A stretch of DNA of 64,000 nt from Mesostigma viride (Eukaryota; Streptophyta; Mesostigmatophyceae; Mesostigmatales; Mesostigmataceae): NCBI GenBank assembly GCA_009746045.1, contig RPFO01000310.1, positions 1,771,142-1,835,141 on the forward strand. The letters run 5' to 3'. The position numbers and the translations under genes are program-made. The notes below the pieces were generated by a model. That model ran no database searches. It saw only the letters and a program-made list of their open reading frames with translations, and had not been told where the DNA came from. Positions 54,381-64,000 of this stretch are shown here, in pieces. Numbering within the stretch: the first letter of the stretch is position 1; each line of letters begins with the position of its first letter.

Positions 54381-55790
54381 GCAACGTGGCTCTCAGGGAT
54401 TGCGGCAGGTGCTATCGCGCTTATAATTATATTATCACGAAGGCTGACCTTGTTCATGGGATCTCTTATTATCTTGTTGATAACACCTTCATTTGTTTTG
54501 CGGGCAATGTATACCAACAAGCTATCGGCATCCCTATGGGCAAAGCACTAACTGTGCCGGGCTCCTTGCAAACCTCTATCTATACACTTATGAGCTTGCA
54601 TTCATGGAGAATCTCATTGCCTCAAACGATGATGTTCTCATCAGCTAGGCGTTTCATCCACACATGTCGATACATTGATGATGTCATTGCTTTCGACAAC
54701 CCTGATTTTGCAACCCATTTGTATATATCACCGCTGGTCTGCCTGGCATCTACCCGCAAGCGTCGCTCACTTTAAAGCTCACGTCGGAGGATACTCATTG
54801 CAATTACCTCGATCTTAACATTACCCATAACAAGAAGGGCTGGCGTACGGCCTACGGCTGTCTATGATAAGCGCAAGGATCCTAAATGCCAGCAAATTCC
54901 TTTTATTCGTTACCCCGATATTCACAGTCTCCTTTCCCACACAGCAAAATATGGTGTTGTTCTTAGTCAGTTACATTGTTTTTCTCGTCTTTGTTCTTAT
55001 CGTGTCGATTTCATCACGACTCTTGTTGAACTCTTGCATCGTTTGTTGATCAAAGACTACTGTATGACCGAGACATTATTATGCTCCGTCAAGTCCGGTG
55101 TTTTTTGTTGCAACGTCACCCACATTTGTTCGGTGCTGCCCCTTGGCACAAGCTCTACAAACAGGTCGTGGACCGGCTGGATCGCATACAGTAGTATCTC
55201 CGCACATCTGAACCCTGTGATGCCAGATCTCCTTTGCGGCCGTTCCGAGCTTGGCACTGGATTCGTTGTCCACATCGTTGCGTCGCTGCAGCAACACGAT
55301 GTTTTCTGGCATACGTGGGCTTTTGGTCCCCGCCGCACATTTGAAAGTGCTGTCGTCCGGCTTTTTGCCTTTGCACCGTGTGCAGTTCTTGGGCGTTTGG
55401 AATCATGGCATGGCTAACGTGATGACTGACTAGCTAGACCTTAATTTTCAGTGGTTTTCCATTTGCGGGTATTTCCTCGTACTTGTAAATGGTGGGAGAG
55501 CGATCGCAGCAATGGTGCTCACCACTAGACACTCCCGGCCAGTTCAGTAGGCTCGAAACACACGCCCTGATCAAGCATGCTGTTTCCGGCCCCACCGTCT
55601 AGGTTATCTAGTCGCTCTACACGTAAGCCAGCCATAATTTCAATGCACACCGTCGGCTACACATTTCCATCACCATTCATCTTCATCATCCTGAACGACT
55701 CGAAGTACACGCGGACAAGATAACGGCAGGCTCGAGCTACCAATTGGTCCGGATTCTCCCGATTTCTGGCCTGCGCTGGTTGTCTCCTTG

Positions 55791-56195
55791 ATACTACTAC
55801 ACTGTGCCGACTGGATGGGTTTGCATGCGAGCTTGAACGATCAGGGGAAGGCTTGGCTTCACTCCGTTTCCCTTGAGGGGAGCGTGGGGGCCGCATTCCT
55901 GCGCGCCCTCCCCATGAGTCGTTTGTTCACGCTGGTTGAATCCGGCCCTTTACGCCATCGCTCTTCGCCACCAGCTGTTTGCCCCGCAACCTCTCATCAC
56001 AGCGGGTGCGTCCTGCGGCAGCTGCGGGCTTGCTCTCGATACTACTGGGACGCACTACATCGCGTGCATGGGTGGCCAGCAGAACCAGAACTGGTTCCTC
56101 TATCTCCATACCGCTCTCCTCTGGGTGGTGTGTGCCATGGTTCGGTCGGTCTTTCCCCACTCCACCGTGCATCAAGTGCGAGGACGCGGATGGAG
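55791..56195 (+). pseudogene. R2-like CCHC region fragment (LINE B)
   Basis: Contains HCADWMGLHASLNDQGKAWL, ALRHQLFAPQPLITAGASCG and CGLALDTTGTHYIACMGG, then stops matching LINE A at GAGGACGCGGATGG, just before the nuclease PD motif. The nuclease core is missing. Confidence 0.88.
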
Positions 56196-57415
56196 TTAAA
56201 GAAACTGTGGCTGAACTGTGGTTCAGCCTGCACTGATTAATATCCACAGAGGAAGTAGTTATATTAATCAATAGGTTTACGTTGCTGGTTATGTCCATAC
56301 CAGCATAGAATGCACGAAGCACGTGAGAACCGTCGCCGAACGTGCGAGGACACAGCTTGCAGGGAAAGTGGTGCTACCAAGTGGCAGCGCCCTGCTCGTC
56401 AGTATATACTAATGGTGACACAGTCACATCCAGATGACTGATAGGACAGATCATCTCACAATCTTGCAGCCCTTCACTCTGAACCAGCAGATCTCGGCTC
56501 GTTAATATCCATAAATAGTCACATCAATACATCCTGTCGCACAAGTCCTGTCACTATTTGTTACGCGTCTAATCAATAGCATTGAATAGACCGCAGCGTC
56601 GGAGACTAAATGTCGTATCGTACACTGTGACAAGACGTCCTATGCCACGCGTCACTTGAAGAACCACGGTAGAATCACCGAATCCAAGTAGAATGTAGTA
56701 GAACAGTATCTTGCTCATATCTCAAGCAATACTTGTCAGAATGAACCCGTTTCTGGATTGTAGTAACCGGAAGTAGAATCTCTACAAGCCAAGTAGCTTA
56801 GTAGACCAATATTGCTTGCCAGGCAACATTAACTCCAGCCCTTTCTTCTCTTTTAAAGCTTGGACATAACAGCCATATTAACTCCAGCCCTTTCTTTCTT
56901 TTAGAGCTGTTAGGCTTGGCAACACATATATAGAAACAACATGCATAGCACTGGACATCCCTCCCAGCTCTCTGTAGTCTCTGCTCGGGATTAATCAAGT
57001 ACCAAATCACAACACATATCAGCAATGACGAATTACAATGAATTCCCTATCCACTGGAAGTAGAAAGCCAAGTGTTTGGAGTAGCAGCTTGTGGCTAACC
57101 AGAATAATGACCAAAATGGCATCATCACCATAATGGCTCCTGCTGATTGGAACCCCACAAGTTACCCACAAGACCTTATCAGACATTGATAGTTATCAGA
57201 ACTGGCGCCCACCATGGACTGAGAAATAGCACATGCATCACAAAATATATTAAGCACATTACAAACTCCCTTCCTCTGTCTGGGACAAAACTGCATCAGT
57301 CCCGCTGTAAGGCAGGGTTTCGGCTGGCCGGGATACATGACTGGCCACCTCGTCGGCCGGATCATCAAGTTGTATGCATGAAAAAACTCCCTCCTGCTGG
57401 CAGTCCCGATTGGCT
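56196..57415. other. No gene recognised
   Basis: AT-rich sequence. An imperfect duplication TTAACTCCAGCCCTTTCTT occurs near 56828 and 56878. No frame is convincing. Confidence 0.45.
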
Positions 57416-57428
57416 ATATATAAAGAGT

Positions 57429-60400
57429 ATGACACGGTTCCCTGGGATGCATGCGCCATCAACCCGACGTCTACCCTGACCGACCTCCCCCACCGCGCGC
57501 GTAGCCTTTTCGCGCAATGTGCAATCGTTTCTCTCCGGCGCATGCACGCCGCTCCGGACGACCCGCTGGGCTTTAAACTGCACATGGTGACCCCCCGCCT
57601 GCTCCTCACCCCTCTCGGGCGTGGTGTGCGCGGCCTCCAGGGTGCGGTTATTGCCCGTTGCCGACGCTTTCTGCAGGGGGACTGGGAGGGGCTGTTTGGC
57701 GTGCCGCCCCCGCGCACGGCCCGGCTGTCGGGGGAGGTCAACTTCGAGCGGGTGGCCGCCGACGTCATCCGCCTCGTCCGCGAGGGGCAGCTCCGCCGGG
57801 CCATGACCCGCTTGGAAATGGCCAAGCTGGCCCCCGCCAATGCGGCTACCCTGGCGGCCTTGGAGGCTCTTCACCCTGCGGAGCCCGGATTCCAGCTGCC
57901 CGTGCCGGACCCCCTGCCGGCCCCCCTCCGGCTGGACCGCGACTGCTTCCTGGAGGTGATGCGTGCGGTCCCGCGGGCTTCCTCTACCGGGCCGTCGGGC
58001 TGGCGCTACGAGCACTTGGAGGTCCTGGTGGGGCATGGGGGCGCGGACATTCTCTTTGACACCCTCATTGACCTGGCGGCTGGTCGCGTTCCTCCCGCTG
58101 CGCGCGAGTGGTTAGCGGGCGCTCGCCTCCTCGCTCTGCTCAAGGGTGTCTTGCCCCCCCCGAGGGCAAGGTGCGCCCGATCGCCTGCGGTGAGGTGCTC
58201 CGCAAGCTCGTGGGCAAAGTGATCTGCCGCCAAAAGGCGCCCGAGCTCCGTGCCTTTTTCTGCCCGCCCCTCGCAGCGGGTGAGACCTCGGTGGCGGCCC
58301 AGCTGGGGGTGACGACTCCAGGCGGGGCGGATATCCTCATCCATTCGGTGCAGGCCTACCTCGAGGCCCACCCCACCCACGCTGTCGTCAAGGTCGACTG
58401 CCACAACGCGTTCAACAGTCTGTCCCGCGCCAGCATGTTTGCGGCCGTCATGGAGTCCTTCGAGGACTTGTACGCTTGGACAGCCGTGTGCTACGGCCAG
58501 CCCGGCCAACTGGTTCACATCATGGAGGACGGCACTCGCGGCGGCCTGCTGTCGCGGTCGGGCACCCAGCAAGGGGACCCCCTGGGACCCCTGTACTTTG
58601 CCGCCCCCCTCCAGGGTTGCCTCCAAGCGGTCCATGCTGCCCACCCGGCAGTCGCTATTCAGGCCTACTTGGATGATATCTACCTTCTGGGCCCTGTGCC
58701 GGACACCACCGCGGCTCTGCTGGCACTGCAGACCGCGGTGGCCGACATCAACCTCCAGTTGACCCTGGCCAAGTGCGCGGTGTACTCGCCCCAAGGTGAT
58801 TGCTCCGGCTTTCCGCCCCAGCTCTTGGGCCGGGACGAGCGCCTCCATGGGTTGGATGTCCTCGGCGTTCCGGTTGGCGACCCCGCGTTTGTCATCGATG
58901 CTCTGCGGGCCGCCCTCGAGGCACGCACTGAGGTACTGCCCTTGATTGCGCGCCTTCATGATTCGCAGACCAAGGGTCTGCTTCTGTGGTTTTGCGCTCA
59001 CCCTCGCGTCGTTCACTGGCTCCGGGGCGCTCTTCCGTCTCAGGTCCGGCTGGCCGCCGAGGGCCACGACGAACGCATCCAGTCGGCCTTGGCGCAGCTG
59101 GTCCCGGGCCCCGACCTCCCGCCACATGCTATTCGCATTGCCTCCCTGCCTGCACGGATGGGTGGCTGCGGTCTGACTCGTGCCGCCCGGCTGGCCCCAG
59201 CAGCCTTTTTGGGCTCCGTCGCTCAGTCGTGGGCGGAAAGCTGCCGGCTCCTGCCCCTTTTGGCAACGGCAGCGCCTGACCTCCTGGACCCCAGCAGCCC
59301 TTTGCCCTTCGTCACCGCCATCCAGGAGGCCTATGCTGAGATCCAGCAGGCCTGTTCTCCCGTCCGTGCCGCTCAGGCGGTACAGCGCCACCTCCCTCGC
59401 GGCACTCCCTCGGTCGCCTCCGTTCAATCTCCCGCCGCATTCCCTGCTCGCGTCATCGATAAACACCAGAAAACCTACGCGGGTATTCTGCACACGGCTG
59501 ATTGGATTGCTCTTTTCGCGGACCTCAACGCCCAGGGACGTGCGTGGCTGTTCTCGCTTTCCTTGCGGAGTGTGGGCTCGGCGTACCTTCGTGCTCTTCC
59601 CATGGCCCCCCCATTCGCCTTGGCTCCCAGCCACTACTCGGTGGCGCTCCGGCACCAGCTATTTGCCCCGCAGCCTCTTGTTCCGGCCGGGCGGCCTTGT
59701 GGTAGCTGTGGGCAGCCGCTGGATCCCACGGGGACTCACTACCTTGCCTGCATGGGGGGCCAACAGAATCAGAATTGGTATTTGTATTTGCACACTGTCC
59801 TCCTGACGGTGGTGCTCGCCATGATTCGGTCGGTTTTCCCCCACGCGAACATCCGGTCCGAGGATGCGGATGGCGCTGCCTTCTATTCCCCCAACCACCG
59901 GCCTGACATCGTGGTGCTGGACTTTGAGGGGGGTGGCCGGCATCTGCTTATTGACGTTTCGGTGGCGCGGCCCTTGGCTCTTAGCCACGTGGCTGGGGCC
60001 TCCCTCACGGCAGGTTACACGGCGGACCGGGCGGAGCGGGCCAAGCTCCTGGCCTACGGCGACGTCGGGCACCATCGTGTGGTGCCCTTTGTCCTGGAGG
60101 AGTTTGGGGCCATGGGGCCCCTGACCTCCGCCTTCTTCAAGGAGTGTTGCCGGCTCCGGGAGGACCGGCTGGACCTGGAGGGCCAGCGGGCCCCATGGTC
60201 GGCGCGGACCTGGACGTCATATTGGCGTCAGCGCTTGTCGGTGGCGCTGACTCGGGCCATGGCTGACATCATGCTCCGCCGTACGCGGGCTGATTTTGCG
60301 GTGCAGCAGGGCTATTAGGTTCCTCCCGTTAGGCGTTTCCATTGGTCTTATCGTAGTATAGAGCTTTGACATGGCTCTGTATATAGGTTTATAGCTGGGC

Positions 60401-60453
60401 GTTTGCTTTGGTTTGAGTGATTTCACTCTGCTGTAAGTAATTATATTTTTAAA
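57429..60453 (+). mobile_element. R2-like LINE C
   Basis: Flanked by an exact 13-bp duplication ATATATAAAGAGT (57416-57428 and 60454-60466). 5'-truncated: the frame enters directly from the flank just before the RT N-terminal region. The 3' UTR is 60319-60453. It is a different subfamily from A/B and shares its subfamily with the element entering at 62727. Confidence 0.93.
57431..60318 (+). pseudogene. R2-like retrotransposon protein, one frameshift
   Basis: The first frame (to about 58160) has LTDLPHRARSLFAQCAIVSL and RASSTGPSGWRYEHLEVL. A run of eight C at 58154-58161 then shifts the phase; the rest (to 60318, no further stop) gives GKVRPIACGEVLRKLVGKVI, VVKVDCHNAFNSLSRAS, SGTQQGDPLGPLYFA and IQAYLDDIYLLGP (YLDD), then CGSCGQPLDPTGTHYLACMG (CCHC) and NHRPDIVVLDFEGGGRHLLI (nuclease PD..D). 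All catalytic motifs are present. The N-terminal zinc finger seen in LINE A is missing because of 5' truncation. Confidence 0.92.
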
Positions 60454-60466
60454 ATATATAAAGAGT

Positions 60467-61320
60467 TGTCCTTGCGTGGCGAGTCTGGGGGGACCTGGTT
60501 TCACTGGCCCGTTGGTGAACAAGGGCTGGGACATAGTACCCCTATGGTCAACATTTCATCAAGTTTGAGGCTGTTCAGGACCTCAGGACTGGTTGATATG
60601 CGGGATTACATGGACTGTGCATTATTATGTGTGTGTGTCAGTTTGTGTTGTGTGTTGCATGGCCTCCGCCCTCCAAGACGGTAGGGACTACCGTCCCCCA
60701 GGGAGAGGGAGGAGTGTTGCGTACCGGCCCTTAGAACGGGCGCAACAATGGAATAACTTTTGTATTCTGGCTTGTTGTCATAGTCCGTAGGACTTTGGGA
60801 CTCATTTCGGGACTTAAATGCTCTTTTGGGACTTTTAAGTGCTTACTACAGATTCAGGATCTCATGTTAGATTCTGTCAGGCTGGTTGTGGTGTTGTTCT
60901 GTTTCGTGTGACTAGGATGGATACGAAGATCTCGTTTGTAATTCCATGATTCTGGTTGGTTCTCTTCAGGCTAAGGTTGAGGCAAGCTCGACAAGCACGT
61001 CGATATCAAGGACGTGGGGTCGCCATTGTTGACACGTTGGTTTTGATCCATCATGGTATAATAAAGCTTGTCTTTGTTGTCCATTCATAAGAGCCCTTTG
61101 ATACTAGACTGGCAGGCTCTTTCAGTTCCACAGAAGACGTCTAGGGCACAACTTGTCTTTGTGTCTACAAGGGGTGTGGTTCCCTAAATCACGTGCTGTG
61201 GAATCTCCATCTCAACGTAGCCTGGATACTTGAAGATCTGTGACTCAGGAAGGCAACCCAGGTAAAAGATCTTTCATATTTTGACTATGGATGATGTTGA
61301 TCATCATTTTTAGTCGTTAC
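60467..61320. other. No gene recognised
   Basis: Unique-looking sequence. 60660-60735 contains an inverted ACGGTAGGGACTACCGT. Nothing coding is supported. Confidence 0.45.
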
Positions 61321-62654
61321 AACACGTGACTGCGTCACGTGAGCATAATTCCTCAGTGGGAGGGGATCATGGGATGGAATGGATGATGTATGTAAGCTAT
61401 CTAGGTCCTAGTTACAGTATTGTGGGCACCATGGCCCGAATCGCTATGAATGCCATACATACGCGGTCACACGCGGAGCCCCCACAGTGTCGCGTTTGCG
61501 TGCCATATCATCCTGGACTGGTCATTACCGCTACTTGGAATGCATCCACTATCAGCAGTAATCATGTGTGTGATATGCCACCAAAAATGAGAATGAAAGG
61601 TGCGGTCCTTTAACGGCACCGCCACCTTCATGACAGGCAATCCGGCCCAACCAGCCAATTCTTGAGACCATGCTTTATCATCAAAGCAACCAAAAGACCT
61701 TTCAATTCCAATGAGATACATGACGAATTACAAAGAGTGTCGAGTTGTAATGTTGTAGTTATAAGAGCAGCTGTGAGGTCCCTTGGTTGACGCCACTGCA
61801 GGCCCCTTGTGGCGGCAGTGCGCGTGTGTTCCCGACCTAGTTCCTACTGGCATTCTTGCCAACGACGACCAGGGTGCCCGAAGGCCCTGTACGTCCCTTG
61901 TCTCGTTCTCAGTCTTACACACATTCTTAACAAAACCAATACATTGTCGTATCCGTCAGTCCATCCTCATGGCAACTGACTGCATGCAACCACTCACGGG
62001 GGCTGCTCCGGGCTGCTCGAACTATTTCACCCCATGAAGACAACAAACCAGTTGTGAGGGAGAGGAACGGACGAACAACGACCACCATGGTTCGTTGCTC
62101 ATCCTTCTATACTGCTCAAAGCTCAAGCCTGGCGGCTGGCGCCACTAGCGCCACTTTAGACATCAGCCAATCATAACATTGTCTAATTTCCGACAAGCTA
62201 AACTTCAAGCTTTATCTGTCAAGCGAACACAAATATACAAGGGCAAATCTATCGGCTATGCCAGGCACCGCCTCAGGGGGCTTCCTTGCATTTGTGTCTG
62301 GTGTCCCACGTTGAAATCCTGAAATTGCACATCTGCTCAGTGCCTCGCCGGCTTGCTGTGTACCAGCATTCGGCAAACTGCCCTTGTGACGAATGTCAGT
62401 GAAATTCAGGTCCGCCCAAAAGTTCCGTCAGCAAATTCAGCGGACTTGGCGCGTGAGTACAACTGAGATCCGCGGCGTCAGTACCGGGCCGCGGTATAGC
62501 AACCCGCACAAGGCTGCGGACGTCAGAATTACGCTAAAATCTGAATTGCGGACGTGATAGATCACGGACGCGACAACAGACTCGGCCGGGGTGGTCTCCT
62601 TCATGATTGAACTACTTGCCATCTATCCTTGCGTACCATCTGCCTGCACATTAA
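61321..62654 (-). mobile_element. 3' fragment of the RTE-like LINE, split by another element
   Basis: 61321-61487 is the inverse of the last part of the LINE at 11907-15928 (to its hairpin CACGTGACTGCGTCACGTG), and 62576-62654 is the inverse of the adjoining upstream part (ACCATCTGCCT, then CTTCATG and GGTGGTCTCC). Only about 245 bp of the LINE is present. Confidence 0.85.
61488..62575 (+). mobile_element. 1,088-bp element with TGTCGCG ends and ACAG duplication
   Basis: Starts TGTCGCG and ends CGCGACA, flanked by ACAG on both sides (61484-61487, 62576-62579). The uninterrupted LINE has a single ACAG in GCCCCCACAGGC. Inverted identity falls off after about 8 bases (GTTTGCGTG against GTCCGTG). 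Longest frames are 60-84 codons with no recognised domain. Superfamily not determined; 4-bp duplications are uncommon. Confidence 0.75.
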
Positions 62655-62726
62655 GTGGGGGGGATATAGCGGATCACACACATGAGTGCTCTATTGCTGT
62701 GGATATGTCTTCCAAGTGATATGTAT

Positions 62727-64000
62727 TAAAAATATAATTACTTACAGCAGAGTGAAATCACTCAAACCAAAGCAAACGCCCAGCTATAAACCTATATACA
62801 GAGCCATCAGCCATGTCAAAGCTCTATACTACGATAAGACCAATGGAAACGCCTAAAACGGGAGGAACCTAATAGCCCTGCTGCACCGCAAAATCAGCCC
62901 GCGTACGGCGGAGCATGATGTCAGCCATGGCCCGAGTCAGCGCCACCGACAAGCGCTGACGCCAATATGACGTCCAGGTCCGCGCCGACCATGGGGCCCT
63001 CTGGCCCTCCAGGTCCAGCTGGTCCTCCCGGAGCCGGCAACACTCCTTGAAGAAGGCGGAGGTCAGGGGCCCCATGGCCCCAAACTCCTCCAGGACAAAG
63101 GGCACCACACGATGGTGCCCGACGTCGCCGTAGGCCAGGAGCTTGGCCCGCTCCGCCCGGTCCGCCGTGTAACCTGGGCACCGTGAGGGAGGCCCCAGCC
63201 ACGTGGCTAAGAGCCAAGGGCCGCGCCACCGAAACGTCGATAAGCAGATGCCGGCCACCCCCCTCAAAGTCCAGCACCACGATGTCAGGCCGGTGGTTGG
63301 GGGAATAGAAGGCAGCGCCATCCGCATCCTCGGACCGGATGTTCGCGTGGGGGAAAACCGACCGAGCCATGGCGAGCACCACCGTCAGGAGCCTCACTCA
63401 GGACAGTGTGCAAATACAAATACCAATTCTGATTCTGTTGGCCCCCCATGCAGGCAAGGTAGTGAGTCCCCGTGGGATCCAGCGGCTGCCCACAGCTACC
63501 ACAAGGCCGCCCGGCTGGAACATTAAGAGGCTGCGGGGCAAATATAGCTGGTGCCGGAGCGCCACCGAGTAGTGGCTGGGAGCTAAGGCGAATGGGGGGG
63601 CCATGGGAAGAGCACGAAGGTACGCCGAGCCCACAGTCCGCAAGGAAAGCGAGAACAGCCACGCACGTCCCTGGGCGTTGAGGTCCGCGAAAAGAGCCAT
63701 CCAATCAGCCGTGTGCAGAATACCCGCGTAGGTTTTCTGGTGTTTATCGATGACGCGAGCAGGGAATGCGGCGGGAGATTGAACGGAGGCGACCGAGGGA
63801 CTGCCGCGAGGGAGGTGGCGCTGTACCGCCTGAGCGGCACGGACGGGAGAACAGGCCTGCTGGATCTCAGCATAGGCCTCCTGGATGGCGGTGACGAAGG
63901 GCAAAGGGCTGCTGGGGTCCAGGAGGTCAGGCGCTGCCGTTGCCAAAAGGGGCAGGAGCCGGCAGCTTTCCGCCCACGACTGAGCGACGGAGCCAAAAAA
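62727..64000 (-). mobile_element. R2-like LINE D, 3' part, runs off the window
   Basis: Inverse of LINE C from its 3' end (GTAATTATATTTTTAA) back to about position 59200 of C. The 3' UTR is 62727-62868, with one extra base triplet and few changes. The target duplication would start TACATATCAC on the minus strand; the other end is outside. Confidence 0.92.
62869..64000 (-). pseudogene. R2-like protein C-terminal part (LINE D)
   Basis: Carries KTYAGILHTADWMALFADLN, CGSCGQPLDPTGTHYLACMG and NHRPDIVVLDFEGGGRHLLI, ending with LRRTRADFAVQQGY as in LINE C. Frames change at least three times: near 63520 (an insertion in ALRHQLxxPRSL), near 63400 and near 63180 (CCCGG insertion in the helix after LGPPS). 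The CCHC and nuclease motifs are still legible. Confidence 0.9.

Larger units (their letters stand above)
52394..55430 (+). pseudogene. Penelope-type reverse transcriptase (broken)
   Basis: N-terminal part (from 52398): LFAKGTKFRPWVQRTCAKEV, RLRQVHRTTWLNTTDKALL, a TGA at 52686, then VDKSANNFAFICKKHYL. Next come FPYLYLTPAAQDSLLLHKT and MPLSKLICHALNALN. RT core: MPIATYDFTTLYTTLDLHDL (first catalytic Asp region), then after the foldback NVYQQAIGIPMGKALTVPGS and HTCRYIDDVIAFDNPD (YIDD). The thumb reads HTAKYGVVLSQLHCFSRLC, then VELLHRLLIKDY. The DKSANNF, FTTLYT and IGIPMG patterns are typical of Penelope-like RTs. I see no GIY-YIG nuclease downstream, so it may be an endonuclease-lacking type or simply degraded. 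Confidence 0.82.
52391..55790 (+). mobile_element. Penelope-like element, split by a foldback
   Basis: Inserted in LINE B with ATACTAC on both sides (52384-52390 and 55791-55797, the latter followed by an extra TAC). The 5' end appears truncated. The 3' end (GCTGGTTGTCTCCTTG) is shared with the insertions at 46848 and 47536. It encodes a Penelope-type RT in broken frames. Confidence 0.85.
51205..56195 (+). mobile_element. R2-like LINE fragment B, split by a Penelope-like element
   Basis: 51205-52390 and 55791-56195 match LINE A from about 35460 to 37002 in order. Both ends are truncated. Relative to A it has many 1-5 bp insertions (for example near 51465, 51504, 51815, 51850 and 52005). Matches to the RT region are very close despite this. 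Confidence 0.9.

Overview
This window is nuclear DNA of a eukaryote with a large, transposon-packed genome. There are no operons, bacterial promoters or ribosome binding sites. Almost every supportable coding region is a retrotransposon protein or its remains. The mix is a Ty3/gypsy LTR element, RTE-like and L1-like LINEs, R2-like LINEs with a restriction-like endonuclease, a Penelope-like element, and many inverted-repeat DNA elements with TA or TTAA target duplications. This points to an alga or another protist with a repeat-rich genome, but the sequence alone does not fix the taxon. One open frame, at 44.26-45.32 kb, could be a host gene or exon.

Layout. 1-9.6 kb: a decayed Ty3/gypsy element on the minus strand. 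Its 5' LTR and primer-binding site are visible, its other end lies outside the window, and an extra ORF upstream of gag resembles the RNase H1 hybrid-binding domain. 10.4-11.7 kb: a long palindrome and a CGAGTAC minisatellite. 11.7-16.2 kb: a TA-flanked MITE split by an RTE-like LINE. 16.3-20.5 kb: a 5'-truncated L1-like LINE (minus). 20.7-27.5 kb: a full-length L1-like LINE (plus), again inside the minisatellite. 27.6-29.2 kb: three inverted-repeat elements, two of which have their empty site recoverable within the window.

29.8-32.3 kb and 39.9-42.4 kb hold an inverted pair of a roughly 1.9-kb repeat, each copy ending in the same composite ATGG/ATGCATGG microsatellite. 32.67-37.82 kb is a piggyBac-like (TTAA) element split by an R2-like LINE with a long intact ORF; a second piggyBac-like copy lies inverted at 48.4-50.1 kb. 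42.4-48.4 kb contains the possible host gene, a G-rich tract and two short Penelope-tail insertions. 51.2-56.2 kb is a three-layer nest: an R2-like fragment split by a Penelope-like element, which is itself split by a 1,037-bp palindromic foldback carrying a tRNA-like T-arm. 57.4-60.45 kb is another R2-like LINE with a single frameshift, and its inverted relative enters at 62.7 kb and runs off the window. Between them an RTE-like LINE tail is split by a 1,088-bp element with 4-bp target duplications.

The genes do not form a pathway. What ties the window together is insertion history: in many cases the target duplication, the empty site, or both can be read directly, so relative ages can be ordered.
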